Positions 17,772 through 27,162 of a stretch of 64,000 nucleotides of DNA are shown piece by piece. This stretch comes from an uncultured Paracoccaceae bacterium (lineage in GTDB: Bacteria; Pseudomonadota; Alphaproteobacteria; Rhodobacterales; Rhodobacteraceae), in NCBI GenBank assembly GCA_947492475.1, contig CANLNM010000002.1:310001-374000 (forward strand), given 5' to 3'. The translations under genes and the position numbers were made by a program. Below the pieces are notes generated by a model. It was given only the letters and a program-made list of their open reading frames with translations. It made no database searches and was not told the origin of the DNA. How positions within the stretch are numbered: position 1 is the first letter of the stretch; each line of letters begins with the position of its first letter.

Positions 17772-18590
17772 ATGCCGGACCTATCCCTCTTATTGCCGAT
17801 GGCGTTGTTATTGCTGGGAATTGGCGCGTTTGCTGGGGTATTGGCCGGATTGCTGGGCGTGGGCGGTGGAATTGTGTTGGTGCCTGCGTTTTTCTATGCG
17901 TTCACCGTGCTTGGCTATGACTCGCCGCAATTGATGCAGATGTGTCTGGGCACGTCGTTGGCCACCATTATCGTCACATCGATGCGGTCCGTTTTGTCCC
18001 ATAACCGCAAAGGGGCGGTGGATTGGGGCATCCTGCGGGGCTGGGCGCCGGGTATTGTGGTTGGTGCCATCATCGGTGTCAGCATCGCAGCTTTGCTCCG
18101 CTCTGCTACGTTGCAATTCATATTTGGGGGACTGGCCATCATCGTTGGGCTTTATATGGCATTTGGTCGATCGCATTGGCGGTTGGCGGACACAATGCCA
18201 ACAGGGCCATTGCGGTGGGCGCTGTCGCCATTGCTGGGGTTTTTATCCGTGTTGATGGGGATCGGCGGCGGATCCTTTGGCGTCCCCGTCATGAGCCTGT
18301 TTGGCACGCCCATTCACCGCGCAGTGGCCACGGCGGCCGGTTTTGGCGTGATCATTGCCGTCCCATCCGTGATCGGGTTTTTGATGGTCGATATGTCAGT
18401 GGCCCCGCCCTACACAATCGGCGCGGTCAATCTGGTCGCCTTTGCGCTGGTGATTTCAATGACATTGATCACCGCGCCATGGGGGGCAGCACTGGCCCAT
18501 AAAATGGACCCCAAACCGTTGAAACGGGTGTTTGGTGTGTTTCTGATCTTGGTGGCGCTGAATATGTTGCGCAAAGCGCTGGGGTATTAG
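17772..18590 (+). CDS. TauE/SafE-family sulfite/sulfonate exporter-like permease
   Basis: 272 residues with about eight hydrophobic segments and the two internally repeated glycine motifs of the family (GVLAGLLGVGGGIVLVP and LMGIGGGSFGVPVMS). AAAGGAGA precedes the ATG. Family members move sulfite, sulfoacetate or related anions across the inner membrane; the substrate here is not evident. It stands alone, convergent with the DUF1289 gene. A second, different family member is encoded at 54443-55186. Confidence 0.88.
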   Translation: MPDLSLLLPMALLLLGIGAFAGVLAGLLGVGGGIVLVPAFFYAFTVLGYDSPQLMQMCLGTSLATIIVTSMRSVLSHNRKGAVDWGILRGWAPGIVVGAIIGVSIAALLRSATLQFIFGGLAIIVGLYMAFGRSHWRLADTMPTGPLRWALSPLLGFLSVLMGIGGGSFGVPVMSLFGTPIHRAVATAAGFGVIIAVPSVIGFLMVDMSVAPPYTIGAVNLVAFALVISMTLITAPWGAALAHKMDPKPLKRVFGVFLILVALNMLRKALGY

Positions 18591-18614
18591 ATCGCGATCA
18601 GGCCAGTTTTACTT

Positions 18615-18893
18615 CTAGCCACGGCCCAAACGCGCGGCGCGTCCACCCCGGCGTTTTTTCAATTGCCCGGCACGGTCTGGCAACGCGGCCATGATGTCTT
18701 GGCGCATCTCAGGGCTCATTTGGCTCCAATCGCGGATTTCATCCATCGACCGTAAACAGCCCGTGCAAATACGCGCCTCTGGATGAACCACACAAATGTT
18801 CACGCAGGGGCTCTCAATCTCGGAACGGGCCCAGATGTCATTTGATTTGTCGGGTGTGTTCATCCGCGTTACAATCCCAAATTTACGGCTCAA
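18615..18893 (-). CDS. DUF1289 small cysteine protein
   Basis: 92 residues if the TTG at 18893 (TTGA overlap with the ruvX stop) is used, or 82 from the ATG at 18863. It carries the DUF1289 pattern SPCVNIC, then CTGCLRSMDEIRDW, four cysteines likely to bind metal or an Fe-S cluster, and a basic tail. The biochemical role is not known. It sits at the end of ccmI-ruvX-DUF1289. Confidence 0.85.
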   Translation of the reverse strand: MSRKFGIVTRMNTPDKSNDIWARSEIESPCVNICVVHPEARICTGCLRSMDEIRDWSQMSPEMRQDIMAALPDRAGQLKKRRGGRAARLGRG

Positions 18894-19366
18894 GTGGCGG
18901 CGTTCAAATGCCGCAATCGATCCAACATCCCCTGTAGAATATACCCAGCTGCCACATGATCTATGACCTCTGCGCGACGTTTTCGAGACGTATCCGCCTC
19001 AATTAGGGCGCGTTCGGCGGCAATGGTCGACATGCGTTCATCCCAATAGACAATCGGCAAATCGGTTAACCGGCTTAGATTGCGGGCGAATGCGCGGGTG
19101 GCTTGGGCGCGCGGACCTTCGGATCCGTCCATGTTGCGCGGCAATCCCAGCACCAATCCGACGATGTCGCGTTTCTGGCAGATCTCTAATAATTGCGCCG
19201 CATCAACGCCGAATTTTTTGCGTTTGATGGTTTGGGTCGGGGTCGATACCGACCGCAAGACATCGGAAATAGCGACCCCAATCGTTTTGGTGCCCAAATC
19301 CAGCCCTGCCAAGGCGCCCATTTGGGGGACTTGGGTTACAAATTCTTCTGCGGTTTCAGTGATCAT
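18890..19366 (-). CDS. ruvX: Putative pre-16S rRNA nuclease / Holliday junction resolvase YqgF
   Basis: 158 residues with the RNase-H-like YqgF fold: GLDLGTKTIGVAIS near the N-terminus, GLPRNMDGSEGPRAQATR and the VYWDERMSTIAAERAL block. The family matures the 16S rRNA 5' end and has been proposed as a Holliday junction resolvase. Its ATG overlaps the ccmI stop (ATGA), so it depends on the ccmI transcript. Confidence 0.93.
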   Translation of the reverse strand: MITETAEEFVTQVPQMGALAGLDLGTKTIGVAISDVLRSVSTPTQTIKRKKFGVDAAQLLEICQKRDIVGLVLGLPRNMDGSEGPRAQATRAFARNLSRLTDLPIVYWDERMSTIAAERALIEADTSRKRRAEVIDHVAAGYILQGMLDRLRHLNAAT

Positions 19367-20610
19367 TCCGTTAGTCCCGCCTGCGCTGCTGCGCGTTCGA
19401 TCATGGATAATTCATTGGGATGTTGGGCAAAGACGTCGCGGGCTTCGCCCAGAATGGCATTGGCCCTGACGGTGTCGCCCAAAACCGTATAGGCGCTGAT
19501 CAGGCGGGCCCAGTCGCTGGCAGGGCCGCCTTCGTTTGCCAAACGGTCAGACAATTGCGCAACCATGCCTTGGATCATGTCGGCGCGATCCGCCTCAGAC
19601 ATGTCCGCGGCCGCTGCAATGTCTGCGGCACTCGGGCCTGTGACAGGTGTTTCGGATAGGGCGGGTAATGTGTAATCAATGCCAGCTCGGAATGCTGCGA
19701 CTTCGATCTGGGATCGGGTCAGGCGCACATGCACATCTTCTATTTGGCCATGATCCACAATGGGTTGCCATAGCCGAAACGCCAGATCAGGACGATCTGT
19801 ACCATCATAAAGCAACCCCAGATAATACCGCCCCGCGATATTTTGTGGCTCGCGATCCAGTATTTGACGGGTGATGAATTCGGCCTCTGGGGACACAAAG
19901 CCTTCGGTTGCGGCCACCATCAGATCAACCAGCCGCACCTGTTCCTCTATGGGGACCCGCACCCCCAGCAAATCGACAACCCGTTCCTGAGCAATCGCCG
20001 CTGCACCGTATTGCGATAGCGCCGCTTCGTGACGGGCCAGCAATTGCCATCCGTTCAGATCATCCGGGCGGGTGGGAACAATGTCACGCAATTGCGTGAC
20101 CATCGCCATATATTCCTCTGGCACATCACCTAGGTCCGGGGCTGGGGCGTTTTGCGCGACCAATGCGGCCATGTCAGCCTGCGAAGGACGGTTTTCGCGC
20201 ATCTCATCGGACCGGGCCAATCGATCTGCCAGCCGAATGTCTGGATAACCCGGCGCGCCCAGGCTCAGATACAGGCCAATCGTCAGGCCAAGGATCGCGA
20301 TGCCGCCCCCCAATGCCAATGCTTTGTTGGCAAATCCTGACCCATTGACCAAAACCGCCTGCTGCGCAGTGTCAGCCGCCAACAGGCGACGCGCAATTTC
20401 CGTGCGAGTGCGTTCTGCTTCGGTCTGGTCCAAAACGCCCCGCGCCAAATCCCGGTCCACCTCGGCCAATTGGTCCCGATAGATCGCCAAATCTTCGCGC
20501 GGCGCATCCGCCTGATCCGGGTCGGATTGGGATTTGATCCGCAACAGCGGCACTGCAATCGTTGCGACGGTCAAAATCGCCATCACACCTGAGATGATCC
20601 AAAACAGCAT
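19363..20610 (-). CDS. ccmI: Cytochrome c maturation protein CcmI
   Basis: 415 residues from the ATG at 20610, chosen because GGAG lies just upstream and the protein then begins with a membrane segment (MLFWIISGVMAILTVATIAV). A leucine-zipper-like cytoplasmic loop (DLAIYRDQLAEVDRDLARG), a second membrane helix and a periplasmic TPR domain follow, the usual CcmI-1/CcmI-2 layout. CcmI binds apocytochrome c and hands it to CcmF/CcmH. The other ccm genes of this window are 35 kb away. The upstream 83 codons of the open frame lack coding character. Confidence 0.9.
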   Translation of the reverse strand: MLFWIISGVMAILTVATIAVPLLRIKSQSDPDQADAPREDLAIYRDQLAEVDRDLARGVLDQTEAERTRTEIARRLLAADTAQQAVLVNGSGFANKALALGGGIAILGLTIGLYLSLGAPGYPDIRLADRLARSDEMRENRPSQADMAALVAQNAPAPDLGDVPEEYMAMVTQLRDIVPTRPDDLNGWQLLARHEAALSQYGAAAIAQERVVDLLGVRVPIEEQVRLVDLMVAATEGFVSPEAEFITRQILDREPQNIAGRYYLGLLYDGTDRPDLAFRLWQPIVDHGQIEDVHVRLTRSQIEVAAFRAGIDYTLPALSETPVTGPSAADIAAAADMSEADRADMIQGMVAQLSDRLANEGGPASDWARLISAYTVLGDTVRANAILGEARDVFAQHPNELSMIERAAAQAGLTE

Positions 20611-20859
20611 AACGTCTCCGATACTGGTCACCACTTCCCTAAAGAAGCCCGCAGCCGGGGGAAACCCCCGCGACATTGTAGCCCTGTGCCCCAGCAAGGT
20701 TTCACAGTAAAAATCCGGTGAATGGATCACATGTCGCAACTGACCTGTGTCGTGCCGTTCGGCAGCTTTGTCGCAAATGTGAAATTCCGTATCAAAATAT
20801 CCAACGCCCGAATCCACAGGTTCGAAATCTGTGCACCGAATCCATAGGGAAACGCCCAA

Positions 20860-22104
20860 ATGAAACGCTATTCAGCCTTTGCCATCGCCCGTGAAGCCGC
20901 CCGGTATCATACCGGTTGGGAACGGGCTTGGCGCGCGCCAGACCCCAAAAAGAAATACGATGTTGTGATCGTCGGGGCCGGGGGGCATGGTCTGGCGACG
21001 GCGTTTTATCTGGGGAAAAACTTTGGCATCACCAATGTGGCTGTGATCGAAAAGGGCTGGCTGGGCGGCGGCAATACCGGGCGCAACACCACCATCATTC
21101 GATCTAATTATCTGCAGGACCCGTCGGCGGCGATCTATGAAAAGGCCCGCAGCCTGTATGAAACCATGTCCCAAGATCTGAACTACAACGTGATGTTCAG
21201 CCCCCGTGGCGTGATCATGCTGGCCCAGACCCAATCCGAAATTCGCGGCTATCAGCGCACGGCCTATGCCAATGCATTACAAGGCGTTCAAACCGAATGG
21301 ATCGGGCCGGACCGGGTGAAACAATTGGTGCCGATCATCAATTTAGATGGGCCTCGTTACCCGGTTCTGGGCGGGCTTTATCAGGCACGCGGCGGCACGG
21401 CGCGCCATGATGCGGTGGCCTGGGGTTATGCGCGGGCCTGTTCAGACATGGGCATGGACATCATCCAGCAATGCGAAGTCACCGGCATTCGCCGCGATGG
21501 CGCCCGTGTGGTTGGCGTGGACACCACCAAAGGCGCGATTGATTGCGACAAACTGGGCGTGGTTGTGGCCGGGTCCACGTCTGTGTTGACCGAAATGGCC
21601 GGGTTCCGCGTCCCAATGGAAAGCGTGGCGTTGCAGGCCTTAGTGTCCGAACCGATCAAACCCTGCATGGATGTGGTGGTGATGGCCAATACTGTGCATG
21701 GCTATATGTCCCAATCCGACAAAGGCGAAATGGTCATCGGCGGCGGTACGGACGGGTTTAACAACTACACCCAGCGCGGATCGTTCCACCACATCGAAGA
21801 AACCGTGCGCGCGCTGGTCGAAACCTTCCCGATGGTGTCGCGCCTGAAAATGCTGCGCCAATGGGGCGGGATCGTGGATGTCACAGGCGACCGGTCGCCA
21901 ATGATCACCAAAACCCCGATTGAGGGCATGTTCATCAATGCTGGCTGGGGCACGGGCGGGTTTAAATCCATCCCCGGATCAGGCTGGGCCATGGCCGAAC
22001 TGATGGCCAAAGGTCATTCCCCCCTGACCGAAGAATTCACCATGAACCGGTTCCGCGAAGGCAAATTCATCGACGAAAGCGTCGCAGCAGGGGTGGCCCA
22101 CTGA
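20860..22104 (+). CDS. soxB: Sarcosine oxidase subunit beta
   Basis: 414 residues. The N-terminal FAD-binding motif VVIVGAGGHGLATAFYLGK and GGGNTGRNTT fit SoxB of heterotetrameric sarcosine oxidase, which holds covalent FMN and non-covalent FAD and demethylates sarcosine to glycine with formation of methylene-tetrahydrofolate. It is the first gene of soxBDAG. A 249-base gap divides it from divergent ccmI and must contain promoters for both. Confidence 0.95.
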   Translation: MKRYSAFAIAREAARYHTGWERAWRAPDPKKKYDVVIVGAGGHGLATAFYLGKNFGITNVAVIEKGWLGGGNTGRNTTIIRSNYLQDPSAAIYEKARSLYETMSQDLNYNVMFSPRGVIMLAQTQSEIRGYQRTAYANALQGVQTEWIGPDRVKQLVPIINLDGPRYPVLGGLYQARGGTARHDAVAWGYARACSDMGMDIIQQCEVTGIRRDGARVVGVDTTKGAIDCDKLGVVVAGSTSVLTEMAGFRVPMESVALQALVSEPIKPCMDVVVMANTVHGYMSQSDKGEMVIGGGTDGFNNYTQRGSFHHIEETVRALVETFPMVSRLKMLRQWGGIVDVTGDRSPMITKTPIEGMFINAGWGTGGFKSIPGSGWAMAELMAKGHSPLTEEFTMNRFREGKFIDESVAAGVAH

Positions 22105-22132
22105 TGTATGACCTGATTTTTCACACCTTTTC

Positions 22133-22146
22133 TTCGATTAATCGAA
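22133..22146. repeat. 14-bp perfect palindrome overlapping the soxD ribosome site
   Basis: TTCGATTAATCGAA is a perfect, loop-free palindrome in the 52-base soxB-soxD gap. Its right arm runs into AAAGGG, the soxD Shine-Dalgarno, six bases before the ATG at 22157. As RNA it could pair with the CCTTTTC just upstream and mask the site; as DNA it could be a protein-binding site. Its role is unknown. Confidence 0.55.
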
Positions 22147-22156
22147 AGGGCGTACA

Positions 22157-22486
22157 ATGCTGATCCTCGATTGCCCCTATTGCGGCGTGCGCGCCGAAGA
22201 AACTGAATTTCACGCCGGTGGCGAGGCGCATTTGAAACGTCACGGCCCCGGGTCCACTGACGACCAATTCGAAGAATACCTGTTCATGCGGGAAAACCCG
22301 CGTGGGGTGCATTTTGAACGTTGGCGGCACGTGAATGGCTGCGGAAAATGGTTCCATGCGGCACGCTGCACGGCGACGCTGGAAATCTTTGGCACCTATA
22401 GCGCCCAGACCACCGAACCCCCGCAAAACATCTGTGATGCGATCACCGCCAAACGGCCCGGTTGGAGCTGGAGGAACTTTTCATGA
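22157..22486 (+). CDS. soxD: Sarcosine oxidase subunit delta
   Basis: 109 residues, matching SoxD. The zinc-binding pattern CPYCGVR near the N-terminus and HVNGCGKWFHAAR around residue 65 supply the Cys/His ligands. SoxD is the small subunit of the tetramer. Its stop overlaps the soxA start (ATGA). The start lies just behind a 14-bp palindrome. Confidence 0.95.
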   Translation: MLILDCPYCGVRAEETEFHAGGEAHLKRHGPGSTDDQFEEYLFMRENPRGVHFERWRHVNGCGKWFHAARCTATLEIFGTYSAQTTEPPQNICDAITAKRPGWSWRNFS

Positions 22487-25461
22487 GCACACGTCTGGCC
22501 ACAGGCGGTCGCCTGATCGACCGCACCTCATCCGTGAAATTCACCTTTAACGGCAAACAGTTACAGGGTCACGCAGGCGACACGCTTGCCTCGGCATTGC
22601 TGGCCAATGACCAGATGCTGGTCGGTCGGTCGTTCAAATACCACCGCCCGCGCGGCATCGTGGCCTCTGGCGCTGAGGAACCCAATGCGCTGGTCGGATT
22701 GGGGCAGGGTGGCACGTTTGAACCCAACCAACGGGTCACAACCACCGAATTGTTTGACGGGCTGACATCGTCCAGCCAGAACCACTGGCCCAGCCTGGAA
22801 TTTGACATCGGCGCGATCAACAACAAAGTCGCCCGGTTCCTGCCAGCCGGGTTTTACTACAAAACCTTCATGGCGCCGCGGGCCGCGTGGAAACACCTGT
22901 TTGAACCGATTGTCCGGCAATCCGCCGGTCTTGGCAAAGTGCCCAAAGACCGCGATGTCGACACCTATGAACATTTCTATGCCATGGTTGATGTGCTGAT
23001 CATTGGCGGCGGCATTGCGGGGCTTTTGGCGGCGAAACAGGCCGCTGCGAATGGTCAAAAGGTCATGCTGGTCGAACAAAACGCCCATTGGGGCGGACGC
23101 GCGCCAGTTGATGGCGACGTGATCGATGGCCAACCGGCGGCGGATTGGATCGACGCGACTTTGGCTGAATTGCAGGCCATGGAAAACGTGCAAATCCGTG
23201 CGCGCTGCATGGGGGCGGGCATCTATGATCACGGCTATGTGCTGGCGTATGAACGGCTGACGGATCATACCCCCGACGTTGATGGACCGCGGCACCGTTT
23301 GTGGCGTATTCGCGCTGGCAAAATCATCACCGCAACCGGTGCGATTGAACGCCCGCTTAGCTTTGCGGGCAATGATATTCCCGGTGTGATGCTGGCCGCT
23401 GCGTTGCGTGATTATGTGGTTAATTGGGGCGTTTCAGTTGGGGACCGCACTGTTGTGGTGACCAATAATGACGACGCGTACCGCACCGCGATTGCCCTGA
23501 AAAACGCCGGGCTGGACGTGCCTTCGATCATCGATGCACGCCCCTCTTCGGATGGGGATTTGGTGGCGCAGGCGCAGTCGATGGGCATCAATGTGCAGTT
23601 CGGCAAAGCCATCGCATCGGTCAAAGGCACCAAACGTGTGACCGGCGTCACAATCTGTGCCCAAGCAGGCGAAGGCGCTGTTTTGGAAGAGATTTCTTGT
23701 GATGCGGTGGCCATGTCCGGCGGCTGGTCGCCCGTGGTGCATCTGTGGTCTCATTGTGGTGGCAAACTGACTTGGGACACCGAAAACGCGATGTTTCGCC
23801 CAGATGCAAACCGTCCGCCTTTGGGGGCTGATGGCACCGGATTTGTGCAGGTAGTTGGGGCTGCCAATGGCGCGCTGACCTGTGATCAAACCCTATCGGA
23901 TGTAGTGGCAACATTGGGTGGCACCGCCCCCAAAGCGGACATCGTTGCCCAATCCCCGATGGCCCCAGTTTGGATGATGCCACAGGGCGCAGGCCCGGCT
24001 TTGCGCATGAAAATGTGGCTGGATTATCAAAACGACGTCAAAGTTTCGGACGTGCGATTGGCTGCCCAAGAGGGCTATGAAAGCGTCGAACATACCAAAC
24101 GTTACACCACATTGGGTATGGCGACTGATCAAGGTAAACTGAGCAACATCAATGGATTAGCGACGTTGGCTGGCGCGTTGAACGCGGATATCCCGTCTGT
24201 GGGAACCACCACGTTCCGCCCGCCCTATACGCCGATTTCCATGGGATCGATTGCAGGCGAAGCACGCGGCGAGCTGTTTCAACCGATCCGACAAACCCCG
24301 ATGCATGCGTGGCATGATCAAAACGGGGCGGATTGGGAACCGGTTGGCCAATGGCGCCGCCCGTATTGCTATCAACGCGACGGGGAAAGCCAGCATGACG
24401 CGGTGATGCGCGAAGTGCTGAACACGCGGCAAAACCTCGGGCTGTTGGACGCGTCTACGCTGGGTAAATTGATCGTCAAAGGCCCAGATGCAGGGCGTTT
24501 TCTGGACATGATGTACACAAACATGATGTCGAATCTGAAACCGGGCAAATGCCGCTATGGGCTGATGTGTTCCGAAAATGGGTTCCTATCGGATGACGGC
24601 GTGGTTGCGCGCATTGATGACGAAACATGGCTATGTCACACCACATCTGGCGGCGCAGATCGCATTCATGCCCACATGGAAGAGTGGCTTCAAACCGAAT
24701 GGTGGGACTGGAAAGTTTACGTCGTCAATGCCACCGAACAATTGGCTCAGGTCGCTGTTGTTGGTCCTAATGCACGAAAAGTATTGGAAAAAATCGGAAC
24801 GGAAACCGATCTGTCCGCAGCGGCCCTACCATTTATGGGCTGGGTTGATGCCAAATTAGGCGGCTTTGACGCCCGGATCTATCGCATTTCATTTTCCGGC
24901 GAATTGTCGTTTGAAATCGCCGTTCCCGCCAGCCAGGGCCGCGCATTTTGGGATACCCTCATCGAAGCCGGGGCAGAGTTTGGCGTGATGCCGTATGGCA
25001 CGGAATGCCTGCATATCATGCGCGCCGAAAAAGGGTTCATCATGATTGGCGACGAAACGGATGGCACGGTCATTCCGCAGGATTTGGGCCTGCACTGGGC
25101 CATTTCCAAAAAGAAAGACGACTTTATCGGAAAACGCGCACAATTGCGGTCGCATATGGCTGATCCAACGCGTTGGCAGCTGGTCGGGCTGGAAACCTTG
25201 GACGGGTCGGTGATCCCGGACGGGGCCTATGCCATCGCCGATGGGGTTAACGCCAACGGTCAGAAAATGACCCAAGGCCGCGTCACATCCACCTATCATT
25301 CGCCGACATTGAACAAAGGGATTGCAATGGGATTGGTTCTGAACGGGCCGGACCGCATGGGCGAAGTCATCACTTTCCCGGGCATCAACGCGCCTGATGT
25401 GGCGGCCAAAATCGTCAGCCCTGTCTTCTTTGATTCAGAAGGGGAGAAGCAAAATGTCTAA
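22483..25461 (+). CDS. soxA: Sarcosine oxidase subunit alpha
   Basis: 992 residues from the ATG in the ATGA overlap with soxD. An N-terminal 2Fe-2S-ferredoxin-like domain (without cluster in known SoxA) is followed by an NAD(P)-binding domain (VLIIGGGIAGLLAAKQA) and a C-terminal GcvT-like folate domain (from about 600; GLLDASTLGKLIVKGPDAG, YGTECLHIMRAEKG). It binds NAD+ and tetrahydrofolate and passes the methyl-derived one-carbon unit on. The stop overlaps soxG by 8 bases. Confidence 0.96.
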   Translation: MSTRLATGGRLIDRTSSVKFTFNGKQLQGHAGDTLASALLANDQMLVGRSFKYHRPRGIVASGAEEPNALVGLGQGGTFEPNQRVTTTELFDGLTSSSQNHWPSLEFDIGAINNKVARFLPAGFYYKTFMAPRAAWKHLFEPIVRQSAGLGKVPKDRDVDTYEHFYAMVDVLIIGGGIAGLLAAKQAAANGQKVMLVEQNAHWGGRAPVDGDVIDGQPAADWIDATLAELQAMENVQIRARCMGAGIYDHGYVLAYERLTDHTPDVDGPRHRLWRIRAGKIITATGAIERPLSFAGNDIPGVMLAAALRDYVVNWGVSVGDRTVVVTNNDDAYRTAIALKNAGLDVPSIIDARPSSDGDLVAQAQSMGINVQFGKAIASVKGTKRVTGVTICAQAGEGAVLEEISCDAVAMSGGWSPVVHLWSHCGGKLTWDTENAMFRPDANRPPLGADGTGFVQVVGAANGALTCDQTLSDVVATLGGTAPKADIVAQSPMAPVWMMPQGAGPALRMKMWLDYQNDVKVSDVRLAAQEGYESVEHTKRYTTLGMATDQGKLSNINGLATLAGALNADIPSVGTTTFRPPYTPISMGSIAGEARGELFQPIRQTPMHAWHDQNGADWEPVGQWRRPYCYQRDGESQHDAVMREVLNTRQNLGLLDASTLGKLIVKGPDAGRFLDMMYTNMMSNLKPGKCRYGLMCSENGFLSDDGVVARIDDETWLCHTTSGGADRIHAHMEEWLQTEWWDWKVYVVNATEQLAQVAVVGPNARKVLEKIGTETDLSAAALPFMGWVDAKLGGFDARIYRISFSGELSFEIAVPASQGRAFWDTLIEAGAEFGVMPYGTECLHIMRAEKGFIMIGDETDGTVIPQDLGLHWAISKKKDDFIGKRAQLRSHMADPTRWQLVGLETLDGSVIPDGAYAIADGVNANGQKMTQGRVTSTYHSPTLNKGIAMGLVLNGPDRMGEVITFPGINAPDVAAKIVSPVFFDSEGEKQNV

Positions 25462-26008
25462 CCTTGTCAGTGCTTTGAATGGCAAATCTGAAAACGGCGT
25501 GCAGGAATGCGGATTGCGTGGCATGATCACGCTGCGCGGGGATTTGTCCGATACGTCCTTGCGCAAAACCTGTTTGCAAATCACCGGGGTAGAGGTTCCT
25601 GAAACACGTCGCGTAAACATGTCAGGTGATCGCGGATTGGCCTGGATGTCGCCGGACGAATTGTTGATTTTGCTGCCCTATGGGGATGTCGCAGACGCTT
25701 TAACACAGATCGAAACAGGTCTGGCGGGCACACATTTTATGACCGAAAACGTCTCAGATGCGCGAGCAATGTTCACAATCGCGCCGGATATCGCACGTGA
25801 TACGATCGCACGATTGTCACCGGTGGATATGTCTAACGACAGCTTTTCATCGGGCGATTTTCGCCGCACGCGTATCGCCCAGGTGGCCGCGGCGTTTTGG
25901 ATGTCCGACACCGGAATGGTGCAGGTGATCTGTTTCCGGTCTGTGGCGCAATATGTGTTTGGCACCCTGTCAAACGCTGCCAAATCCGGCCCGGTTGGAC
26001 ATTTCTAA
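25454..26008 (+). CDS. soxG: Sarcosine oxidase subunit gamma
   Basis: 184 residues from the ATG at 25454, with GGGGAG upstream, overlapping soxA. The sequence (GLRGMITLRGDLSD, LAWMSPDELLILLP, then DMSNDSFSSGDFRRTRIAQVAA) is the GcvT-related gamma subunit. It completes the heterotetramer. No formyl-THF or serine hydroxymethyltransferase gene follows, unlike in some sox operons. Confidence 0.93.
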   Translation: MSNLVSALNGKSENGVQECGLRGMITLRGDLSDTSLRKTCLQITGVEVPETRRVNMSGDRGLAWMSPDELLILLPYGDVADALTQIETGLAGTHFMTENVSDARAMFTIAPDIARDTIARLSPVDMSNDSFSSGDFRRTRIAQVAAAFWMSDTGMVQVICFRSVAQYVFGTLSNAAKSGPVGHF

Positions 26009-26116
26009 CGGGGTACAAACCGACCACGGACAAGCTCAAAACTTTTCACGAATTGGACACATTTTCATCCATTTCCACGGCTAACCTCTGTTTAACATAA
26101 TAAAGAGGGTGGTGTT

Positions 26117-27160
26117 ATGGGTGAGCAGCTAACGCGTCCGTTCTATGAAAATCAGTTTTATTTGAATCGGGCCAGAAACGAGAATCATGATCGATACATT
26201 CATGATTTTGCTGAGGATTTTCATCGTTGGCATGTCGCCCAAGTTGCGGCGTCCGAAGATGAGGTTTCCTCGGAAACGCATATGACTTTGCTGTCTGAGT
26301 TCAGCGAAAAAATGGCAAAGTGGACCGCCTGTAGGGGCGCGGCCAGTTATTACCGCAAAAATGACGTTTGGCCGAATTTTATCGAACCGACATCATTTGG
26401 AGCGATGAACATTCTACATTCCGTGACAATGGCCATGCCGCGCGTTAACCCGGCTGACAAGCTGTTGGTCGGTGAATGTATCCCCAGCGACCTAGAGGAC
26501 ACCGTTTCCACGGCGACCGTCGCCGGTGCGTGGTCCAACGCGGATGACATGGATTTTAGAGACATCAAGCCGGGGACATATTATCTGAAGGCCAATCACG
26601 GCAGCGCGATGAATGTCAAAGTTGAACTGCCATGTTCGGACATCCAAATGAAAGAGCTGCGCAAGATCGCAGATGAATGGCTGCACACCGCCTATGGGAA
26701 GTCGAGCAGCCAATGGTGGTATTTCAAAATCGACCGCAAGGTGTTCTTGGAACAGGACCTTTTGGACGGAAATGGGGACGGATCTCTGACCGATTTCCGG
26801 TTTCATGTGATCAATGGGGCCCCGGTTCTGTTGCAAATGGATGTGGGGCTTCATTCCGAGGATCGGCATAATCCAGTTTACGACGAAAACTTGAACTATT
26901 TGCCGCATGATTTTTTACGTGTGAACAAACACGAAGAGCCGCTTCCGGAAAATGCGGATAAGGCGCAACAAGTTGCTGTGCGACTGGCCAAAGGGTTCCA
27001 GTATTGTCGTGTTGATCTGTATTTGCGCGGCAAAGATTTGTTTTTGGGGGAAATGACATTTCTGCCAAATGCCGGCCGTCGTCACGTGCGTTCCGCAGAA
27101 TTGGACGAGATGCTGTGCGCGGCATGGGATCCGATGCCGCGCTTTCACCGCGTTACATAA
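26117..27160 (+). CDS. TupA-like ATP-grasp protein
   Basis: 347 residues, no signal peptide. The central part resembles the TupA-type ATP-grasp family: YYLKANHGSAMNVKV (ATP-binding strand), WLHTAYGKSSSQWWYFKI, VFLEQDLLDGNGD, and a C-terminal FLGEMTFLPNAGRRH holding the metal-binding Glu/Asn. TupA-like proteins were named for teichuronopeptide synthesis and occur in polysaccharide loci, probably ligating amino acids to sugars. AGAGGG precedes the ATG. It converges, 2 bases stop to stop, with a sulfotransferase/glycosyltransferase operon, which supports a glycan role. The exact substrate is not deducible. Confidence 0.78.
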   Translation: MGEQLTRPFYENQFYLNRARNENHDRYIHDFAEDFHRWHVAQVAASEDEVSSETHMTLLSEFSEKMAKWTACRGAASYYRKNDVWPNFIEPTSFGAMNILHSVTMAMPRVNPADKLLVGECIPSDLEDTVSTATVAGAWSNADDMDFRDIKPGTYYLKANHGSAMNVKVELPCSDIQMKELRKIADEWLHTAYGKSSSQWWYFKIDRKVFLEQDLLDGNGDGSLTDFRFHVINGAPVLLQMDVGLHSEDRHNPVYDENLNYLPHDFLRVNKHEEPLPENADKAQQVAVRLAKGFQYCRVDLYLRGKDLFLGEMTFLPNAGRRHVRSAELDEMLCAAWDPMPRFHRVT

Positions 27161-27162
27161 AT

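Noticed and set aside
20815-20832. A tRNA T-arm-like sequence around GGTTCGAAATC in the ccmI-soxB gap.
   Set aside because: No acceptor, D or anticodon arm can be paired around it; upstream bases do not complement the putative 3' acceptor.
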